Source: Pseudomonadota bacterium (GTDB taxonomy: Bacteria; Pseudomonadota; Alphaproteobacteria; Rhizobiales; Rhizobiaceae). From it: DNA of 10,110 bases. Of this stretch, positions 7,269-10,110 are shown in pieces. The position numbers and the translations under genes are program-made. The notes beneath the pieces were generated by a model. That model did no database searches and was not told the DNA's origin. It worked only from the letters and a program-made list of their open reading frames with translations. Each line of letters begins with the position of its first letter. Position 1 is the first letter of the stretch. The stretch covers positions 1 through 10,110 of the forward strand of contig JAEWFU010000400.1 of assembly GCA_023388675.1 (NCBI GenBank). The letters are read 5' to 3'.

Positions 7269-7286
7269 GTGTCCTCGCTCGGCTGT

Positions 7287-7309
7287 ATCCGGATCAGATC
7301 GAACCGGAT
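7287..7309. promoter_or_regulatory. Inverted repeat ATCCGG-N11-CCGGAT before the alaX operon
   Basis: ATCCGG at 7287-7292 and CCGGAT at 7304-7309 form a perfect 6-bp inverted repeat with an 11-base spacer, 84-106 bases upstream of the alaX start. It could be an operator for a dimeric regulator or a weak hairpin in the leader RNA. I know of no regulator with this site. Confidence 0.25.
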
Positions 7310-7344
7310 TCGCGGCGACAGAGAACACCACGCATCGCAAGACT

Positions 7345-7372
7345 GCAACCGCCCCGATAACGCGGCGGTTGC
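7345..7372 (-). terminator. Possible terminator hairpin downstream of cysK
   Basis: GCAACCGCC (7345-7353) and GGCGGTTGC (7364-7372) form a perfect 9-bp stem with a 10-base loop, 18 bases past the cysK stop codon on the minus strand. The tail after the stem is AGTCTTGCG, which is not a real T-run, so a weak or assisted terminator is the most that can be claimed. Confidence 0.4.
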
Positions 7373-7375
7373 GGT

Positions 7376-7399
7376 CGCGGCCTGAAAAATCAGGCCGCG
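7376..7399. repeat. Perfect hairpin spanning the cysK stop codon
   Basis: CGCGGCCTGA (7376-7385) and TCAGGCCGCG (7390-7399) are perfect 10-base inverted repeats around a 4-base loop (AAAA here, TTTT on the coding strand). On the minus strand the 5' arm encodes the last two alanine codons and the TGA of cysK, and the 3' arm lies in the untranslated region. Terminating ribosomes would cover it; once clear, it would form a very stable 3' structure ahead of the second hairpin at 7345-7372. Confidence 0.7.
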
Positions 7400-8424
7400 T
7401 CTTCGTAGGGCACCGAAATCTGCGGCGTCGTTTCCATCCAGCCCGGCACCGGAAGCTTCTTTTCATGCAGGAACTGCGGGTTGAACAGCTTCGACTGATA
7501 GCGCATGCCGTAATCGCAGAGCATGGTGACGATGGTGTGCCCCGGCCCCATATCGCGGGCGAGCCGTATCGCACCGGCGATATTGATGCCGGTCGAACCG
7601 CCCAGGCAAAGCCCCTCCTCCTGCACAAGATCGAAAACGATGGGCAGCGCCTCCTCGTCCGGAATCTGGTAGGAAAAATCCGGCTCGAACCCTTCCAGAT
7701 TGGCGGTGATGCGCCCCTGCCCGATGCCCTCGGTGATGGAGGAACCTTCCGATTTGAGTTCGCCCGTCGTGTAGTAGCTGTAGAGCGCGGCGCCCAGCGG
7801 GTCGGCCAGCGCGACCTTCACCGCGTTGCTGTTCTGGCGCAGCCCCGCCGCCACGCCGGCAAGCGTGCCGCCGGTGCCGACAGCCGACACGAAGCCGTCC
7901 ACCTTGCCGTCGGTCTGCCGCCAGATTTCCTGTGCGGTGGTCTCGATATGCCCGTCGCGATTGGCCACGTTGTCGAATTGATTGGCCCAGATCGCGCCGT
8001 TCGGCTCGGTCTTCGCCAGTTGTTCGGCAAGCCGCCCGGAGACCTTGATGTAATTATTCGCGTTCTTGTAGGGCACCGCCGGCACTTCGATCAGTTCCGC
8101 TCCGAGCAGGCGCAGGGCGTCCTTCTTTTCCTGGCTCTGCGTCTCGGGGATGACGATCACGGTGCGGTAGCCGAGTGCCTTCGCCACCACCGTCAGGCCG
8201 ATGCCGGTGTTGCCGGCCGTGCCTTCCACGATGACGCCGCCCGGCCGCAACAGGCCCTTGCGCTCCGCATCCCGGATGATGAACAGCCCCGCGCGGTCCT
8301 TGATCGACTGACCCGGGTTGAGGAATTCGGCCTTGCCGAGAATCTCGCAACCGGTTTCTTCCGAGGCACGCTTGAGCCGGATCAGCGGCGTATTGCCGAT
8401 GATGTCGATCACCGAATTGGTCAT
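7390..8424 (-). CDS. cysK: Cysteine synthase (O-acetylserine sulfhydrylase family)
   Basis: A 344-residue PLP enzyme of the cysteine synthase/cystathionine beta-synthase family. The expected reaction is O-acetylserine plus sulfide to cysteine plus acetate, in the cytosol. It opens with IIGNTPLIRLKRA (8-20). The PLP lysine is K42 in NPGQSIKDRAG (36-46), the substrate loop is GTAGNTGIG (68-76), and the phosphate-binding loop is GTGGT (183-187). It differs from E. coli CysK, which is about 323 residues long: GTAGNTG replaces PTSGNTG, GGSTGINIAG (275-284) replaces the usual GISSGAA, the late LCDYGMRYQSKLFN (302-315) is distinctive, and the C-terminal tail is longer. These traits recall a subgroup that includes fungal mitochondrial homologues such as yeast YGR012W, so activity should not be assumed identical. 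ATG 8424 follows AAGGA by eight bases. An upstream in-frame start at 8502 would cover the likely promoter. Confidence 0.9.
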   Translation of the reverse strand: MTNSVIDIIGNTPLIRLKRASEETGCEILGKAEFLNPGQSIKDRAGLFIIRDAERKGLLRPGGVIVEGTAGNTGIGLTVVAKALGYRTVIVIPETQSQEKKDALRLLGAELIEVPAVPYKNANNYIKVSGRLAEQLAKTEPNGAIWANQFDNVANRDGHIETTAQEIWRQTDGKVDGFVSAVGTGGTLAGVAAGLRQNSNAVKVALADPLGAALYSYYTTGELKSEGSSITEGIGQGRITANLEGFEPDFSYQIPDEEALPIVFDLVQEEGLCLGGSTGINIAGAIRLARDMGPGHTIVTMLCDYGMRYQSKLFNPQFLHEKKLPVPGWMETTPQISVPYEDAA

Positions 8425-8455
8425 GAGACATTCCTTATGGTCATGTTTTGGCGCA

Positions 8456-8484
8456 AGCGTAGAAATGTGGGCGGATGCTTTCAA
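8456..8484 (-). promoter_or_regulatory. Candidate sigma-70 promoter of cysK
   Basis: On the minus strand CTTGAAA gives a -35 hexamer TTGAAA (8484-8479), followed by a 17-base spacer and TACGCT as -10 (8461-8456), an acceptable match to the alphaproteobacterial pattern. Transcription would begin near 8449, leaving a leader of about 25 bases. That is too short for a riboswitch, and none was seen. The divergent SDR gene's promoter must lie in the rest of the 184-base gap but could not be placed. Confidence 0.35.
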
Positions 8485-8608
8485 GGTTGGATTTTGCGTC
8501 AAAGCCGCCTATTTCGGCATCCTGATACCCAATGTCGCTTGGTGGACTTTCCAACAGCCGCCGGCGTCGTTACGACATCCTGCCGCGAAACCAGCTTCGG
8601 ACTTCTTC

Positions 8609-9421
8609 ATGACGCTGTACAGAGCCGACCCAAAGGACGGCGTCGCCTGGATAACAGGCGCCAGCACCGGCCTAGGCAGGCAGCTTGCGCTCGATCTCGC
8701 CCGCGAAGGGTTCGTGGTCGCGGCGATGGCGCGCGACGAGGAGCGCCTGCTGACGCTCGTCCAGGAGGCCGCCGGCGCACGAGGCCGTATCGTACCCTAT
8801 TTCTGCGACGTCACCGACGAGAAGGGCATGGAACGCACGGTCGCGGCGATCGAGAGGGAACTCGGGCCGATCGTGCTCGCCGTGCTGAATGCCGGTATCT
8901 ATTCGGCCACCCACGGCGAGCGGCTGGAAACCTACAATTTCACGACCACCTATGGCGTGAACCTGCTGGGCGTCATCTACGGGCTTGTGCCCGTCGCCGA
9001 TCTCATGCGGGACCGCTGCCGCGGCCAGATTGCCATTATCGGCTCGGTAACATCCTATTTCGGCCTGCCGGCGGCAGGCGCCTACGGCAGCTCCAAGGCA
9101 GCGCTGAACAGCCTCGCCCAGTCGCTCCGCTACGATTTCGACAAGCTCAACATCCGCCTTCAGATCGTCAATCCCGGTTTTATCGACACGCCGCTCACGG
9201 CGAAGAACCGTTTCACCATGCCCGGTCTGCTCACGGTCGAGGATGCGTCCCGGCGGCTTCTGCGCGGCTTGCGCAAGGGCGGCTTCGAAATCGCCTTCCC
9301 GCGCCGCATGGTCTGGCCGACCCGGCTCATGCGCTGCTTGCCCGAGACACTGCGCTATCGCATCATGCGTCGCATAACGGGTTGGGACGGCAGGCGTTTC
9401 GGCACCAGATCGAAGCGTTGA
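8609..9421 (+). CDS. Short-chain dehydrogenase/reductase (SDR family)
   Basis: A 270-residue classical SDR oxidoreductase that acts on an alcohol or carbonyl with a nicotinamide cofactor; the substrate is unknown. The cofactor motif TGASTGLG is at 16-23, and R42 after the second strand favours NADP(H). NAG is at 94-96 (LNAGIYS). The catalytic set is N118 (GVNLLG), S146 (IIGSVTS), Y159 and K163 (YGSSK), with the usual 13-residue step from Ser to Tyr. The NPGFIDTP stretch (188-195) follows as in the family. The C-terminus from about 230 is long, basic and partly hydrophobic, which may let the protein lie near a membrane. ATG 8609 has only a weak CGGA upstream, yet the Rossmann fold starts right after it; the open frame back to 8318 is antisense to cysK. 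An alpha/beta hydrolase gene follows after 16 bases, probably in one operon. Confidence 0.9.
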   Translation: MTLYRADPKDGVAWITGASTGLGRQLALDLAREGFVVAAMARDEERLLTLVQEAAGARGRIVPYFCDVTDEKGMERTVAAIERELGPIVLAVLNAGIYSATHGERLETYNFTTTYGVNLLGVIYGLVPVADLMRDRCRGQIAIIGSVTSYFGLPAAGAYGSSKAALNSLAQSLRYDFDKLNIRLQIVNPGFIDTPLTAKNRFTMPGLLTVEDASRRLLRGLRKGGFEIAFPRRMVWPTRLMRCLPETLRYRIMRRITGWDGRRFGTRSKR

Positions 9422-9437
9422 GACGGGAGCGGAGGCG

Positions 9438-10110
9438 ATGGCGCGAATGGTTTTCCTTACCGTCGCCGTCGTGCTGGTCGCGCTGATCCTGCTGTTTCTG
9501 GCGGGCCCGCGCGTCGCCACCGATACGACGGTCACCTTCGACGAATCCGGCGTCGGGAACGATCCCGTCGCCTGGCTCGCGGCCGGCGAGGCAGACGTTC
9601 CGAATCTGCGTGCCGGCCTGGCAAAGGAAATCGTCTGGGCCGATCCCGCGACGAAGGCCCGCACGCCGCTGGCAATCGTCTACGTCCACGGCTTTTCCGC
9701 CTCCAAGGGTGAACTGCGGCCTGTGCCCGATCGCGTCGCGGCCGAGCTTGGAGCCAACATCTTCTACACGCGCCTCGCAGGCCACGGCCAGGACGGCGCT
9801 GCGATGGCCGAAGCGTCGGTCAACGACTGGATCAACGACTATGCCGAGGCGATCGCCATCGGGCGCGCGATCGGCGAAAGGATCGTGGTGATCTCGACGT
9901 CCACTGGCGGGGCTCTCGCCACCTGGGGCGCGACTCAGCCTGATCTGTCGCGCGACGTGGCGGGTTTCGTCTTCGTTTCGCCCAACTACGGCGTGCAGGC
10001 CGCAGGCGCATGGCTGCTGACAATGCCCTGGGGCAGGCAGATCGCCGAGATGGTGATTGGCCCCGAACGCGGCTTCGAGCCGATCAACGAGCTCCATGCC
10101 CGGTTCTGGA
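9438..10110 (+). CDS. Membrane-anchored alpha/beta hydrolase, 3' end outside window
   Basis: The 224 visible residues start with one hydrophobic segment (about 5-22, VFLTVAVVLVALILLFLAG), an uncleaved anchor or signal that would place the rest outside the inner membrane. An alpha/beta-hydrolase domain follows: strand and oxyanion loop IVYVHGFSASKGE (80-92), then RLAGHGQDG (112-120), then the nucleophile elbow. The elbow reads STSTG (153-157), with S155 as the probable nucleophile and Ser in place of the first Gly of GxSxG. The acid and histidine of the triad would lie past the right edge. The fold suggests an esterase, lipase or thioesterase; the substrate is unknown. ATG 9438 and ATG 9447 are both in frame; GGGAG eight bases before 9438 favours it. 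The 16-base gap after the SDR gene implies co-transcription, perhaps for a shared lipid or ester substrate (inference). Confidence 0.85.
   Translation, partial: MARMVFLTVAVVLVALILLFLAGPRVATDTTVTFDESGVGNDPVAWLAAGEADVPNLRAGLAKEIVWADPATKARTPLAIVYVHGFSASKGELRPVPDRVAAELGANIFYTRLAGHGQDGAAMAEASVNDWINDYAEAIAIGRAIGERIVVISTSTGGALATWGATQPDLSRDVAGFVFVSPNYGVQAAGAWLLTMPWGRQIAEMVIGPERGFEPINELHARFW

Noticed and set aside
8425..8608. Riboswitch or T-box leader for cysK
   Set aside because: The likely promoter leaves only about 25 bases of leader, and I saw no conserved riboswitch elements or stem series.
6535..9486. A 983-codon open frame on the plus strand
   Set aside because: It runs antisense to alaX and cysK and then in a wrong frame of the SDR gene. 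Its product is rich in Arg, Ala, Gly and His with no domain, as expected from the shadow of GC-rich genes, while the other frames encode clear protein families.
1..10110. Defence island, mobile element or other novel multi-gene system
   Set aside because: All full-length genes belong to familiar housekeeping or metabolic families, coding bias is uniform, and there are no integrase, transposase, terminal repeats, repeat arrays or tRNA junctions.

Overview
The window looks like a piece of core chromosome from a high-GC alphaproteobacterium, most likely of the order Hyphomicrobiales (Rhizobiales). The grounds are the gene families (a divergent Lrp-type regulator and alanine dehydrogenase, a rhizobial-style cysteine synthase, an AlaX protein next to a mercaptopyruvate sulfurtransferase), the strong G/C third-position bias, and a small palindromic intergenic repeat at 3515-3557 of the kind common in this order. 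I see no mobile element, RNA gene, CRISPR array or phage gene. Genus cannot be fixed from the sequence alone.

Layout from left to right. (1) 1-1631, minus: cpdB, a Tat-exported periplasmic cyclic phosphodiesterase/3'-nucleotidase whose C-terminus runs off the left edge. (2) 1771-3512: aldR (minus) and ald (plus), a divergent regulator and alanine dehydrogenase around a 152-bp control region, closed by a very strong terminator at 3609-3644. (3) 3644-4833, minus: a DUF1203 protein and an exported OmpA-C-domain protein, separated by a terminator hairpin, so probably separate transcripts. The OmpA-like gene has an 11-bp-phased direct repeat upstream. (4) 5065-7268, minus: a tight operon of a 21-codon leader ORF, alaX, sseA and a GNAT acetyltransferase, with overlaps or gaps of -1, 11 and 1 bases. 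(5) 7390-8424, minus: a cysteine synthase (cysK family) with its stop codon inside a perfect hairpin. (6) 8609-10110, plus: a short-chain dehydrogenase followed after 16 bases by a membrane-anchored alpha/beta hydrolase cut by the right edge.

How the genes fit together. The clearest circuit is aldR-ald: an amino-acid-sensing regulator next to the NAD-dependent enzyme that interconverts alanine with pyruvate and ammonia. The cysK-alaX-sseA neighbourhood joins cysteine synthesis, cysteine-derived sulfur transfer and clearance of mischarged tRNA-Ala. A functional link there is an inference. cpdB scavenges phosphate and nucleosides outside the cytoplasm, and the OmpA-like protein probably ties the envelope to peptidoglycan.

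I found no clear new biological system. The points most worth a second look are the leader ORF fused by a TGATG overlap to alaX, the phased direct repeat before the OmpA-like gene, the Cys/His-rich DUF1203 protein, and the palindrome over the cysK stop codon.
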